DNA of 46,140 nt, taken from an uncultured Oscillospiraceae bacterium. Its GTDB lineage: Bacteria > Bacillota > Clostridia > Oscillospirales > Ruminococcaceae. The notes below the pieces were generated by a model, which made no database searches, was not told the origin of the DNA, and saw only the letters and a list, made by a program, of their open reading frames with translations. Below, one piece after another: positions 7,910 through 15,969 of the stretch. The position numbers and the translations under genes are program-made. The stretch covers positions 1 to 46,140 of the forward strand of contig CAKSPC010000019.1 of the NCBI GenBank assembly GCA_934481445.1, in the 5' to 3' direction. How positions within the stretch are numbered: the first letter of the stretch is position 1; each line of letters starts with the position of its first letter.

Positions 7910-8982
7910 GCTACCGTCACATAGCCGACCTTAACGCACTTCTTGTCGCTGTCAAGGTCGATTATCTCGATAACGTCGCCCTTTTTGCAGGAGATCTGCG
8001 TACTGTTGGAAGTGAACGCGTTAGTCGTAGCGATGGCGGTGAAGTCCTCGGCGAGCGCTGCACGCTTTGCAGGGTTTACGCGGTATGCGAACGCGCTTGT
8101 CGCGCTCTCGGTGACAGTCACCTTGCACTTGTCGGAAGCAAATGCGCCCTGCGTAAGAGTGAGCGAACCTGCGGAAAATACCGCGTAGACAGCGCTCTTG
8201 CGGAGCACCTCGTGCCCGTAAACAGAGCGACCCTGCACGGCGGAAGCGCCGATGTGCTTTGCGTCCTTGAGGTCGTTTATCGCGACGGGCACCTTCCACG
8301 CGTTGATACGCGTTGCATAGCGGGGATGGCCTGCGATCATCGCGAGGTTCGCGGTGCTGTCGTTCCATTCGTACACGGTAAATCCCGCAATTTTGCCGAC
8401 CGCGCCAGACTGCTTCACATCGTCGCCGAGGGCGGACGCGGAAACAAACAGCGGGCTCTTAAGCATTTCGGCGTAAATGTCGGGGGTAACGAGCAGATAA
8501 CGTCTGCCGTCGTTGGGGACGTTTGCCTTGCTCATCAGCGTGCGGATATTGACAACGTCGCTGTAAACGGTGCCCGAGGTAACGGCGGAAATATTGACGC
8601 GCGTGCCCTGCGAAATAAGGGTGGAAGCGCCGTCGGCGTCGAGCGCCCTCGCCATGGAATAGCCTGCGCTGTCAAGTCTGTCCGCAACGAGATTGTCGGG
8701 AACGGAAGCCGCGTCGTAGCCGTCGATAAGCTCGTTGACGTACTTCTCGCGGTTGATAAGGATAGGGCGGTAAACGGTGGAGCTTTCGGAAAGATCGCCG
8801 CCCGCGCTGCGGTCATAGTCGCCGACCCTGACCTCATCGTCGCGCACTGGGACCTTTACAGAGCCCGCGACGGGGTCGCCCTCGTAGTCGTTGTTGAAAA
8901 TAATGCCGTCCTTTAAGATGTTCTCTGCGCGCATCTTCGCAAGGACAAGCGAGGAATAGCGCACCTGTGCTTCATGTGCCAT
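7906..8982 (-). CDS. Major capsid protein
   Basis: This 358-aa protein forms the icosahedral shell. Evidence is its place directly after the scaffold gene, its usual size, and the N-terminal phrases FNNDYEGDPVAGSVKVPV and ILINREKYVNELIDGYDA typical of HK97-fold coat proteins with a long strand-rich N-domain. A beta-rich C-terminal domain ends in DLDSDKKCVKVGYVTVA, possibly an accessory domain. The ribosome site AGAAAGGAAC precedes ATG 8982. Confidence 0.88.
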   Translation of the reverse strand: MAHEAQVRYSSLVLAKMRAENILKDGIIFNNDYEGDPVAGSVKVPVRDDEVRVGDYDRSAGGDLSESSTVYRPILINREKYVNELIDGYDAASVPDNLVADRLDSAGYSMARALDADGASTLISQGTRVNISAVTSGTVYSDVVNIRTLMSKANVPNDGRRYLLVTPDIYAEMLKSPLFVSASALGDDVKQSGAVGKIAGFTVYEWNDSTANLAMIAGHPRYATRINAWKVPVAINDLKDAKHIGASAVQGRSVYGHEVLRKSAVYAVFSAGSLTLTQGAFASDKCKVTVTESATSAFAYRVNPAKRAALAEDFTAIATTNAFTSNSTQISCKKGDVIEIIDLDSDKKCVKVGYVTVA

Positions 8983-8998
8983 AAATTAATGTTCCTTT

Positions 8999-9559
8999 CT
9001 AGATTTTGATTCCGGGGTTCTTCGCGAGAAATGCTGCTTCCACGCCCGAGCGTACAGCGCCGCCGCTTCCCGCGGGAACCCCTGTTGTTGTCGGCGCTGA
9101 ACCACCCGTAAACTGCGGATACTTTTTCAGCACCTCCATGATTGCCTTTTCCAGCGGCGTTTCGTCGCTGACCTTGCACGAGGCAAGAGCCACTACATCA
9201 TCCGCCGCGTCGGGCTTTACGCCCATCGAAGTCGCCAGCAGCTTCGCTTCGAGCGCGGCGGCTTTCTTCTCGGCGGCGTCTGCGCGGTCGGTTTCCGCCT
9301 TGATGGCTTCTGCCTGCTTCTGCTCGGATGTTTTCTGCTCGTCCTGCCATGCGTGGAATGCCGCAAGCTCGTCCTTTGTGGGCTGTCCCTTGCGTTCGCG
9401 TTCAAGGCGCGATTTTATGAGGTCGTTGACCTCGTCCTGCGTGAATGTTTTTGCCGCCCCCTGCGCAGATTCGGGCGTAGATACGTTAGGATCACCTCCG
9501 GCGGTCTGAGCGCCGCCCTGCTCCTGTGTTGCCTGTGTGGTCTGTGTTTCGTCTGCCAT
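8999..9559 (-). CDS. Capsid scaffolding protein (DUF4355-like)
   Basis: At 186 aa the protein has a disordered Gln/Thr/Ala N-terminus, then FTQDEVNDLIKSRLERERKG, the signature of DUF4355-type scaffolds. A long Lys/Glu/Ala coiled coil follows (about 60-115), with a short C-terminal capsid-binding-like segment. It would template procapsid assembly and then leave. An ACGGAGG ribosome site precedes ATG 9559. It lies immediately upstream of the major capsid gene. Confidence 0.85.
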   Translation of the reverse strand: MADETQTTQATQEQGGAQTAGGDPNVSTPESAQGAAKTFTQDEVNDLIKSRLERERKGQPTKDELAAFHAWQDEQKTSEQKQAEAIKAETDRADAAEKKAAALEAKLLATSMGVKPDAADDVVALASCKVSDETPLEKAIMEVLKKYPQFTGGSAPTTTGVPAGSGGAVRSGVEAAFLAKNPGIKI

Positions 9560-9635
9560 TGTTGTTACCTCCGTTTAACGTCCGTATGACTGTTTTCCGC
9601 GCGGGCTTTTAGTGTCGTCAGCGTGTTTCGGACAA

Positions 9636-9665
9636 TAAAAAAGCGCCGTGCTTATCGCATAGCGC
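9636..9665 (-). terminator. Intrinsic terminator between the 64-aa gene and the scaffold
   Basis: On the minus strand an AGCGC...GCGCT hairpin with an interrupted inner stem is followed by TTTTTTATT. It sits just after the stop of the 64-aa gene (9670) and 77 bases before the scaffold start, inside what should be one late transcript. Confidence 0.75.
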
Positions 9666-9669
9666 TGAA

Positions 9670-9864
9670 TTATCTGAACTTGAAAGCCTTTTTCATGTCA
9701 ACGTCGATATTCTCGAATACGAGCGTAACCTTTGTGCCGGTTCCGGTGATAACTGCTGTCATATCGGTGCAGCGCTCCGAGATATCCATTCCGTTGTAGA
9801 AAAGGTGCTCGCCGTCGTATGTAAGCTTCGGCGGGGCTTTAGGTGTTGCTTTTATGGTGTCCAT
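9670..9864 (-). CDS. Small phage protein of unknown function
   Basis: I choose ATG 9864 with AAAGGA 8 bases upstream, giving 64 aa; ATGs at 9873 and 9885 are in frame. The protein has a Lys/Pro-rich start, a beta segment (YDGEHLFYNGMD) and a C-terminus ending KKAFKFR. It is flanked by two terminator hairpins and so looks like an inserted single-gene unit between the minor capsid gene cluster and the scaffold. No function can be named. Confidence 0.6.
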   Translation of the reverse strand: MDTIKATPKAPPKLTYDGEHLFYNGMDISERCTDMTAVITGTGTKVTLVFENIDVDMKKAFKFR

Positions 9865-9885
9865 TTTATTCATCCTTTCGGGCAT

Positions 9886-9909
9886 AAAAACAGCGCCCCG
9901 AAGAGCGCT
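9886..9909 (-). terminator. Terminator-like hairpin upstream of the 64-aa gene
   Basis: The minus strand reads AGCGCTC, a TTCG tetraloop, GGGCGCT and then GTTTTT. It would stop minus-strand transcription leaving the 66-aa gene (10237-10437), close to the promoter of the opposite-strand gene. Confidence 0.7.
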
Positions 9910-9928
9910 TGGTTATTGAGATGTGCTA

Positions 9929-9957
9929 TTGATTTCCCGCAGAATGTGTGATATACT
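9929..9957 (+). promoter_or_regulatory. Promoter of the plus-strand cargo gene
   Basis: TTGATT (9929-9934), a 17-base spacer and TATACT (9952-9957) with a TGA extended -10 form a good sigma-A promoter reading against the late genes. It lies 22 bases before the 86-aa start codon. Confidence 0.78.
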
Positions 9958-9979
9958 TTCCTCAGAAAGGAGGGTAAGC

Positions 9980-10240
9980 ATGGCATATTTTACTACACAC
10001 GGGAAATTTGTTCATTGTGTCAGGTGGGATATGAATATCACGCTTTCGGGGAAATATTATTTCTTCGATGAAAGCAAACCATATAACGCAAGGTTTGTTT
10101 CTGCTACATGTCCTGTTGCGCAGAACTGCTCAATTCCTATGAACGACCAAACAGAATACAAAGGAATGCGTTGTCAGTACAGCGGCGAATGCGAATTGCT
10201 GTATGATTTCCCCAAAATAATCGACACGCGGAACGGTTAA
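9980..10240 (+). CDS. Small Cys-containing protein on the opposite strand (probable moron)
   Basis: ATG 9980 has the strong ribosome site AAAGGAGGGTAAGC, so I use it rather than the in-frame ATG at 9923, which precedes the promoter -35. The 86-aa product has four Cys in its second half (CPVAQNC and, later, C...C of CQYSGEC), fitting a small metal-binding protein, and no signal peptide. It is the only plus-strand gene inside the late region, with its own promoter (9929-9957) and a terminator at 10319-10350. That organisation fits a lysogen-expressed cargo gene. The function is unknown. Confidence 0.78.
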   Translation: MAYFTTHGKFVHCVRWDMNITLSGKYYFFDESKPYNARFVSATCPVAQNCSIPMNDQTEYKGMRCQYSGECELLYDFPKIIDTRNG

Positions 10241-10437
10241 TCGCACGAAACCGTCCTGCACTCGATTCTGAAATCAAACGCCCTTGCTTTGCCTGCAAGA
10301 GCGGATATTTCCTGTGTAAGCTCCCTGACCTCACCGGGCAGGGAGCTTTTCTCTGCCTGCTGTGAGAGAATTGATATTCTTTCAAGCAAATTTTCCAGTT
10401 CTGATATATTTGTGATACGTTCGGATTTGTAGAGCAT
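10237..10437 (-). CDS. Small coiled-coil protein
   Basis: This 66-aa protein starts at ATG 10437 after CGGAGG. Residues about 10-50 form an amphipathic, Glu/Leu-rich coiled coil, followed by a short strand with two Cys. It converges with the plus-strand cargo gene, the two stops overlapping by 4 bases. It belongs with the small accessory genes between minor capsid protein 2 and the scaffold. The function is unknown. Confidence 0.55.
   Translation of the reverse strand: MLYKSERITNISELENLLERISILSQQAEKSSLPGEVRELTQEISALAGKARAFDFRIECRTVSCD
10319..10350 (+). terminator. Terminator of the plus-strand cargo gene
   Basis: AGCTCCCTG (10319-10327) pairs perfectly with CAGGGAGCT (10339-10347), followed by TTTTC on the plus strand. 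It lies inside the minus-strand 66-aa gene, about 80 bases past the stop at 10240. Confidence 0.7.
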
Positions 10438-10462
10438 TGGTGCCTCCGTTCTGTGAAATGCA

Positions 10463-10486
10463 AAACCGCCTTGTTACGGGCGGTTT
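10463..10486 (-). terminator. Terminator-like hairpin after the 50-aa gene
   Basis: AAACCGCC pairs with GGCGGTTT around an 8-base loop; the minus strand continues with a short T run (TTTTGC). It overlaps the stop of the 50-aa gene. Confidence 0.55.
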
Positions 10487-10637
10487 ACTTATAGCGGTTT
10501 TTACTTGCTTTTTCTACCTTTGCCTTGTAGTCGTTGAAAAGCTCAAGCTGGTGCTTATCAAATTTGCCGACATAATAAACCGTGCCTTCGGCAAAACGCA
10601 GCTGCTTCGCTATTTCTAAAGGTGGTAAAATCATCAT
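10485..10637 (-). CDS. Short phage protein, coupled to the capsid-fusion gene
   Basis: I start at ATG 10637, two bases after the stop of the 879-aa gene. The longer in-frame extension to 10748 lies wholly inside that gene. The 50-aa product has a helical N-terminus (LPPLEIAKQLRF) and a basic C-terminus. There is no strong ribosome site, so it is likely translated by coupling. Its base composition is AT-rich like the adjacent end of the upstream gene. The function is unknown; it could be a partner or immunity factor for the fused domain, but nothing in the sequence proves this. Confidence 0.5.
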   Translation of the reverse strand: MMILPPLEIAKQLRFAEGTVYYVGKFDKHQLELFNDYKAKVEKASKNRYK

Positions 10638-10638
10638 A

Positions 10639-13278
10639 TCACATACCCCATTTCTTATGCAAAAGCCGTTTGATTTCGTCTGTAAGAGGATTTGACATTG
10701 TGCTTGAATACCCCTCCGCGAGAAATTCAGCAGGGCTTTCAGCAGCATATGAGCATAGCATTTTGTTCAATGTTATGCTGGTATCATCAAGAGAACAATT
10801 ACGAAGCGCAAGTTCTTTTAACTCTCTGGCAAGTTCAAAGCTGTCGAGCGAATGCTCAACATTAGCTTGCGCGCCTCCGTAACGCTTGATAGTCTGCTTA
10901 AACTCTGCCAGATGAACCGCTTCGTGCTGGATTATACCGTTGATTCCTTTTTTGGGAGTGAAAACTCCTGCATCAGCTAATTTTGAGATTGCATTCTCAA
11001 GTTCATCAACTGACATATTGGCAAAATAGGAACGCGAAAGTTTAAGCCGGATTTGTGGAACACCGTCGACCCATCGCAATGACGATTTTGCTATTTCGTC
11101 AATATTATCAACTACTACTTCATCAATTGCCCCCGCAAGTGAGGGTATATCTATATAAAGCTTGCTTAGAGAGCTGTTCACAGCGTTTACAGTTTTCAAC
11201 GGTAATTCAGAGAGCGAGGAAATAGAAGCTTTTAACTCTTTCCTTGCATACTCGGCAGCCTTATCAAACGACTTAGCCGCCATTGCTCTTTCAATCTCTA
11301 TTATACCACTTCCGCCGGATTTGTCAAGAGCCTTACTGCGCATAAACGAAACAAATTCGGGGTCGAGCTTGTCAAACTCGCCTTTCTTGAACGCCGCGAA
11401 GCTCTCCGCAAAGTATTCCGACTTGTTTGCGGTGGCGTACCCCGAGATTTTACCCGCATACCGGCTCATGTGCGAGCCGATAGCGTTGTTGGTCTTAGCG
11501 TCGAACGCTTCCCATTGTATGTGGTGTCCCATTTCATGAACGAAATAGTCATGCGCCGAACCTTCCCCGACAAGAGAACGCCCAGCCTGTTTGTAACGCA
11601 TGGCAACTTCACGCTGTGCGCCTGTCAGGCTGTCCATGTTCTTCATGACAGTGTCCCATGCTTCCTGCGCCTGCCTGTTGTACGCCGCAAGCGCTTCGGG
11701 ATTCTTAAGGACGGCTTTGTTTATGTAAACGCCATGCTCAACGGGAGAATACGCCATAACCGCGTCCGCACTTGAGAATATTTTCTTTCCCTTTGCGGAA
11801 TTCGGGTCAATAGACTTGATACCGCTGATTTTAGGAAAGTCGTACTGCTCGAACACATCGGTAAGCGCACGGTTGATATCATTTGCGTGTTCAACAGATA
11901 TTCCCTTGAAGTCTGCCACACCTTTGAATGTCTTGTCACCGAGCCGCTGCTCAATGAACTTGCCTGCGTACTCCTGCGCTTCCTGCACCGTCTTTGCAGG
12001 TACGAAGCTGCTTGTGGAAGTTACTGTCTGCGGTTTGTTCATCTCCGCAGCCATAGCCTTGCGGCGGGCGCTGTCGGTTTCTGGCTTCACGCTCCCGTAA
12101 GTCCTCACCCTGTCCGACCGATATTTCAGCCCCGCCCCGTCACAGTAGGATTTCAGTGCCTTGTTCTGCTCCGCCATTTTCCTGCGGACTTCCTTTGCGC
12201 CCTCGGTGTCGCCCGCAGCTTCGAGCATATCAGCTTCCGTTTTGGACTTCCGTACCCTGCGTTCGAGCTCACGCTGCTTGCAGACCTTGTTGTAGAGCGC
12301 TTTATCTTCCTCGTCGTTATACTCAACGGCAGACTTCCGGAACAGCCCGTCAGACACGCCCCTCGGTCTATGCCCGCAGTTTATCCCGAACAGCCCGTCA
12401 GGCTCGCCGAAGCTCGTCTGCGACAACGGAATTACCTTGTGCTTGCGCCCGTTGATGTCGGTTATCTCGGTGGTCTTGCCCGAGCGGCTGATAAGCTTGC
12501 CCTGCCACGGGCGGCACTTCGGGCGGCTGCCCGGGTGGGAACTCACCTCGAATACGTCCTGCCCGAGGCTGTCCATGGTGGAGAACTGCGATTCGAGCGC
12601 GGTGTTTTTGACCGTCGCACGGATATCCATGTTGACATACGCTTCCGGCGACCATTCCCGCCCCGACTTATCCACAAACGCAGGAATGCCTTTCTGCGCC
12701 ATCTCGTGGATAGTCGTGCGAACAGCGCGTGTGCGGCTTTCTGCGCCCGATACCACCGAAGCAGTGTTGCTGTTCAGCACATCAAGGAACCCCTGCTTAT
12801 TCGCAAGCTCAGCCTGCTCTCTGCGCATATCGCGGGTCCATTTCTCCGCGACGGAATTTACCGCCCCGACGAATGTACTTTCCGCTTTGTACTTCATGAC
12901 GGTGTTGACCTGATTGTACACGTTCTTCGCCTGTGCGCGGTAATGCTTCACGGCGTTTTTTGCGCTCTCGGAAAAGCCCTCGTTATGCCACAAATCGCGA
13001 ATACCGTCCTCGGCGAGCGTATCGTCGATAGCCTGCCGGACTGTTTCCGCGACATCGTTCGGAATGCCTTTCGTTCCCGCCGCGATGATTTTGTGCGCGT
13101 CCTGCCGAAGCATTCCGTGCCGCGCAAGCTGTTTAAGCTGCCACTTGCTCGCTTCGTTGAGCTGATGGTCGTCGTTAAGGGATATCTGCCGTGCAATGCG
13201 CACAAGCAGCCGCCTTTCGACTTCGTTGTATGTATCCGCCAGCGGAGCGGCAAGGTTCAGCGCTTCAAGGGCGGTCAT
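10639..13278 (-). CDS. Minor capsid protein 2 (MuF-like) fused to two HExxH domains
   Basis: At 879 aa this is about twice the usual size. Residues 1 to about 400 match phage minor capsid protein 2 (PF06152), with the signatures SSHPGSRPKCRPWQGK (246-261) and GLFGINCGHRPRG (295-307). After a basic linker (400-430) two zinc-metallopeptidase-like regions follow. The first has HEMGHH (581-586) with downstream SEYFAES (about 620). The second has HEAVH (785-789) with downstream ESPAEFLAEGY (847-857). Each HExxH supplies two His and a catalytic Glu, and the later Glu could be the third ligand. MuF-type capsid proteins with C-terminal effector domains are known in Firmicute prophages. The effector role here is inferred. 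The last 215 residues are encoded by clearly more AT-rich DNA. Confidence 0.85.
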   Translation of the reverse strand: MTALEALNLAAPLADTYNEVERRLLVRIARQISLNDDHQLNEASKWQLKQLARHGMLRQDAHKIIAAGTKGIPNDVAETVRQAIDDTLAEDGIRDLWHNEGFSESAKNAVKHYRAQAKNVYNQVNTVMKYKAESTFVGAVNSVAEKWTRDMRREQAELANKQGFLDVLNSNTASVVSGAESRTRAVRTTIHEMAQKGIPAFVDKSGREWSPEAYVNMDIRATVKNTALESQFSTMDSLGQDVFEVSSHPGSRPKCRPWQGKLISRSGKTTEITDINGRKHKVIPLSQTSFGEPDGLFGINCGHRPRGVSDGLFRKSAVEYNDEEDKALYNKVCKQRELERRVRKSKTEADMLEAAGDTEGAKEVRRKMAEQNKALKSYCDGAGLKYRSDRVRTYGSVKPETDSARRKAMAAEMNKPQTVTSTSSFVPAKTVQEAQEYAGKFIEQRLGDKTFKGVADFKGISVEHANDINRALTDVFEQYDFPKISGIKSIDPNSAKGKKIFSSADAVMAYSPVEHGVYINKAVLKNPEALAAYNRQAQEAWDTVMKNMDSLTGAQREVAMRYKQAGRSLVGEGSAHDYFVHEMGHHIQWEAFDAKTNNAIGSHMSRYAGKISGYATANKSEYFAESFAAFKKGEFDKLDPEFVSFMRSKALDKSGGSGIIEIERAMAAKSFDKAAEYARKELKASISSLSELPLKTVNAVNSSLSKLYIDIPSLAGAIDEVVVDNIDEIAKSSLRWVDGVPQIRLKLSRSYFANMSVDELENAISKLADAGVFTPKKGINGIIQHEAVHLAEFKQTIKRYGGAQANVEHSLDSFELARELKELALRNCSLDDTSITLNKMLCSYAAESPAEFLAEGYSSTMSNPLTDEIKRLLHKKWGM

Positions 13279-14675
13279 GCTTCGTCACCGAAGAAATCCG
13301 CGATATCCCCGCCGCCCGTTTCCTGCGAAATTCTCGCGAGTTCTTCGCGGGCGGTGGCTTCGTCGCATTTCTGGACTTCCATTATCGCCTTTATCTTCGA
13401 CTTCAGCCCCGCCGAAACAAGCTTGATGTTGTTGTCGATGAGCGTGTTGTCGTCGGTGATGATGTTATCGTTCCAGCCGACCGTTACGGTGTATTCCCGT
13501 GCGGAAAGCTCCCCCGACATAACGCCGAGCTGTATCAGCGCGTGCACGACGGTTTCCAGCGCTTCCGCGAGCAGGTTCTTGTTGTCCTTTGCGGTGCGCG
13601 CGGTCTTGCTTTCCTGCGAGATTATCTCCGTCGCTGTCTTAACGCCCTGCTGAATATCAAACGAGAACGTTCCCGCCGAAAGCCGCGTCTGCATACACAG
13701 CGTATTGAGCAGTGCGTTTATCGCGGAAACGTGCTCCTCCACGCGGAGCTCGGCGGTGTTGTCGGTTATTTTGAGATTCTCGCCGTCCTCATGTGTAAGT
13801 GCCATAAACGCTTCGTCGTCCGCGTCAAAGTAGCGAATGGCTTCGCCGCTTTCGGGGTCAATGATCATGCGGATACATGAGCTCGGCACGATGATACGCT
13901 TTTTGCCGAGAACAAATTCCCGCTGCAGGCTGTCAAACGCCGTGTCGAGCGCCCTGAGCGTATCGGTGCAGTTCGCGAAAACCGACATTCCGAGCGGCAC
14001 GTCGTACTCGGAATTGTTGCTGACGGCGGGCTTGAAATACGCAAACACAGGCTTGCCGCCCTCGTACACGACCGGATTTTGCAGCTCGGGAAACATCTCC
14101 GAAAGCGGGCACTCCCGCCCGAGTTCCGCATCCGAAGCCGCCTTGAACAGCTTAAATTCCGACCGACCGTTCCGCATATATTCCAGCAGGTGATAATAGT
14201 CCGCGCCGCGGACGTATGTCCCCGAAATAATGCCCGAACGTATTCCGCCGCCGTCCCATTCCGTCGGCACGAAGTGCTCCGCCGTGATGTAGTCTATCCT
14301 CGGCTTGCCGTCTGACAGGTAGCATTTCAGCACCGCGCCGCCCGTCGCATACGCCTTGCTGAGCAGTTCGGGCATCTGCTTCCAGAAGCCGTTCGCGTTA
14401 AGCGCGGCGTTTATGTATCGCTGATAATCCTCGTTGTCAAGGGTTATCTCGCACTGCTCCGAAAAGGTCACGGATGAAAACTCGTCGCACAGCACCTTTG
14501 CCATGTTGAGCCGCAGGATGTCCCGCTTTCCCCGCGAGAAAAGCCCGCCCTTTGCAGCCTTGCGCCATGTCGGGTCGTCGCGGTATATGCGCCGCCATTT
14601 GTCTATGCAGGCGCTGTAATATTCCGAGCCGCTGAACTCCTGCCCGAATGCGGCGGCTATATCATTTATTGCCAT
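13275..14675 (-). CDS. Portal protein (SPP1 Gp6-like)
   Basis: Start ATG 14675 follows GGAGGATTAT and overlaps the end of the terminase gene; the product is 466 aa. It forms the dodecameric ring at the capsid vertex for DNA packaging and ejection. Features include an N-terminal DKWRRIYRDDPTW segment, a beta-rich wing domain and a helical C-terminus with SRE/TEI-type stem residues (GVKTATEIISQES). Size and position between TerL and minor capsid protein 2 fit. An in-frame upstream extension to 14738 lies inside the terminase gene. Confidence 0.9.
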   Translation of the reverse strand: MAINDIAAAFGQEFSGSEYYSACIDKWRRIYRDDPTWRKAAKGGLFSRGKRDILRLNMAKVLCDEFSSVTFSEQCEITLDNEDYQRYINAALNANGFWKQMPELLSKAYATGGAVLKCYLSDGKPRIDYITAEHFVPTEWDGGGIRSGIISGTYVRGADYYHLLEYMRNGRSEFKLFKAASDAELGRECPLSEMFPELQNPVVYEGGKPVFAYFKPAVSNNSEYDVPLGMSVFANCTDTLRALDTAFDSLQREFVLGKKRIIVPSSCIRMIIDPESGEAIRYFDADDEAFMALTHEDGENLKITDNTAELRVEEHVSAINALLNTLCMQTRLSAGTFSFDIQQGVKTATEIISQESKTARTAKDNKNLLAEALETVVHALIQLGVMSGELSAREYTVTVGWNDNIITDDNTLIDNNIKLVSAGLKSKIKAIMEVQKCDEATAREELARISQETGGGDIADFFGDEA

Positions 14676-15969
14676 ATAATCCTCCAAGCTGTATAAGCTG
14701 ATTTGCGTGCGATTCGAGCGCGTATTCCAGCGCGTCAAGGCTGTCTATGTTGGTCGAGCCGTCGTCAAGGCGCCTGTCCTTTGTGGGGGACTTGCTGTCC
14801 CACACAGCCTCCGAAAGCGCCGATATGGTGTGCTTGCAGCGGCGCAGGACAAAAAATCTGCCCTGCGACATCAGCATATCGCACAGCCGTATGCGGTCGA
14901 TTATCTCGCCCTTGCGGGCGTTGCGGACCTCGACGGGAATGCGCCGCGAATACACCGCCGTGCGTATGCCCTTGATAAGCGTTGTTTCCGCCGAATCACA
15001 CCATATGGACGTTGCCCTGACCCGCGCCTGCGAGCGCTGAATAAACCCGCAGATATCATTTGTAAGCGTTTCGGGGTCGATCACCTCTTTGCGGTAATAC
15101 TCGTCCAAAATGACGATACTGCGGTATCCTTTGGTTATCCCCACAAGGCAGCCCGCGTGCGCCGAGCCGTTGCCGCCGAAGTCAAACCCCATCGCCCCGA
15201 GAATGACATCGGCGGGGATGTCGTCGAGGATAAAACGCTCGGGATCATCGGCGAACTGCCGATAAATAACGCCCTCCGCCGAAACCCATTGCCCGAGGAT
15301 ATACCGCTTGAAAAACACGCCCGTGTACATCCCACGATAGCGCTCCTTGACCGCTTCGGAAAGTGATAAATTATCATCCATCGTAAAGTGCAGGTACAGC
15401 AAGCGCTTGTCCTCGCGGCGGTCTATCCACTCCCGCTTAAACCAGTGCGCAGGACTTGCGGGGTTACAGTTAAACCAAAACTTCGAGCCGTCCACCGAAC
15501 ATCGTCCTGTTGCCTGATTGACGAAGCTTTCGGGCATAAGCGCGATCTCGTCGCAAAACAGACCGGCGAGCGTAATGCCCTGTATGAGATCCTGCGAACG
15601 TTCGTCCTTGCCGCCGAAGATGTAAAAGTAGTTTTCGGCACTCCCTCGGCGGACGATAACAAGGTTATCGGTGCGCTGCTCTGTTACGGAATAGCCCCGC
15701 GAGCGGAGCATTAATTTAAGCCAAAACAACACGTTGCGCCGAAACGAGCCGATAGTCTTGCCGCACATCGCGAAGTTGCAGGCGGAGAACTCCGACATCG
15801 CCCATATAACAAAACCGAGGGACATTGCAACGGATTTGCCCGAGCGAATAGCGCCGTCGGCGATAATGCCGTTGTAGTCACGCACAGGGGAAGAGTTGCA
15901 CCACCAATTTAGAACCTGCCGTTGCTTCTTCGAGAACGGCTTGAACTTGAATATTGCTTTAATCTTCAC
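14662..15969 (-). CDS. terL: Terminase large subunit
   Basis: The 435-aa ATPase-nuclease packages phage DNA into the procapsid. Visible motifs are Walker A GAIRSGKS (about residues 39-46), Walker B LFCDE (about 134-138) and a C-terminal RNase H-like nuclease start, GAMGFDFGGNGSAH (about 258-271), with further acidic residues (LDEYY, WCDSAE) downstream. This is the terminase_3 (PF04466) arrangement. The start overlaps the small subunit by 11 bases. Confidence 0.94.
   Translation of the reverse strand: MKIKAIFKFKPFSKKQRQVLNWWCNSSPVRDYNGIIADGAIRSGKSVAMSLGFVIWAMSEFSACNFAMCGKTIGSFRRNVLFWLKLMLRSRGYSVTEQRTDNLVIVRRGSAENYFYIFGGKDERSQDLIQGITLAGLFCDEIALMPESFVNQATGRCSVDGSKFWFNCNPASPAHWFKREWIDRREDKRLLYLHFTMDDNLSLSEAVKERYRGMYTGVFFKRYILGQWVSAEGVIYRQFADDPERFILDDIPADVILGAMGFDFGGNGSAHAGCLVGITKGYRSIVILDEYYRKEVIDPETLTNDICGFIQRSQARVRATSIWCDSAETTLIKGIRTAVYSRRIPVEVRNARKGEIIDRIRLCDMLMSQGRFFVLRRCKHTISALSEAVWDSKSPTKDRRLDDGSTNIDSLDALEYALESHANQLIQLGGLYGNK

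Noticed and set aside
11887..13653. 588-codon open frame on the plus strand
   Set aside because: It lies antisense to the capsid-fusion and portal genes, has no ribosome site and an Arg/Leu/Val composition typical of the complement of GC-rich coding DNA.
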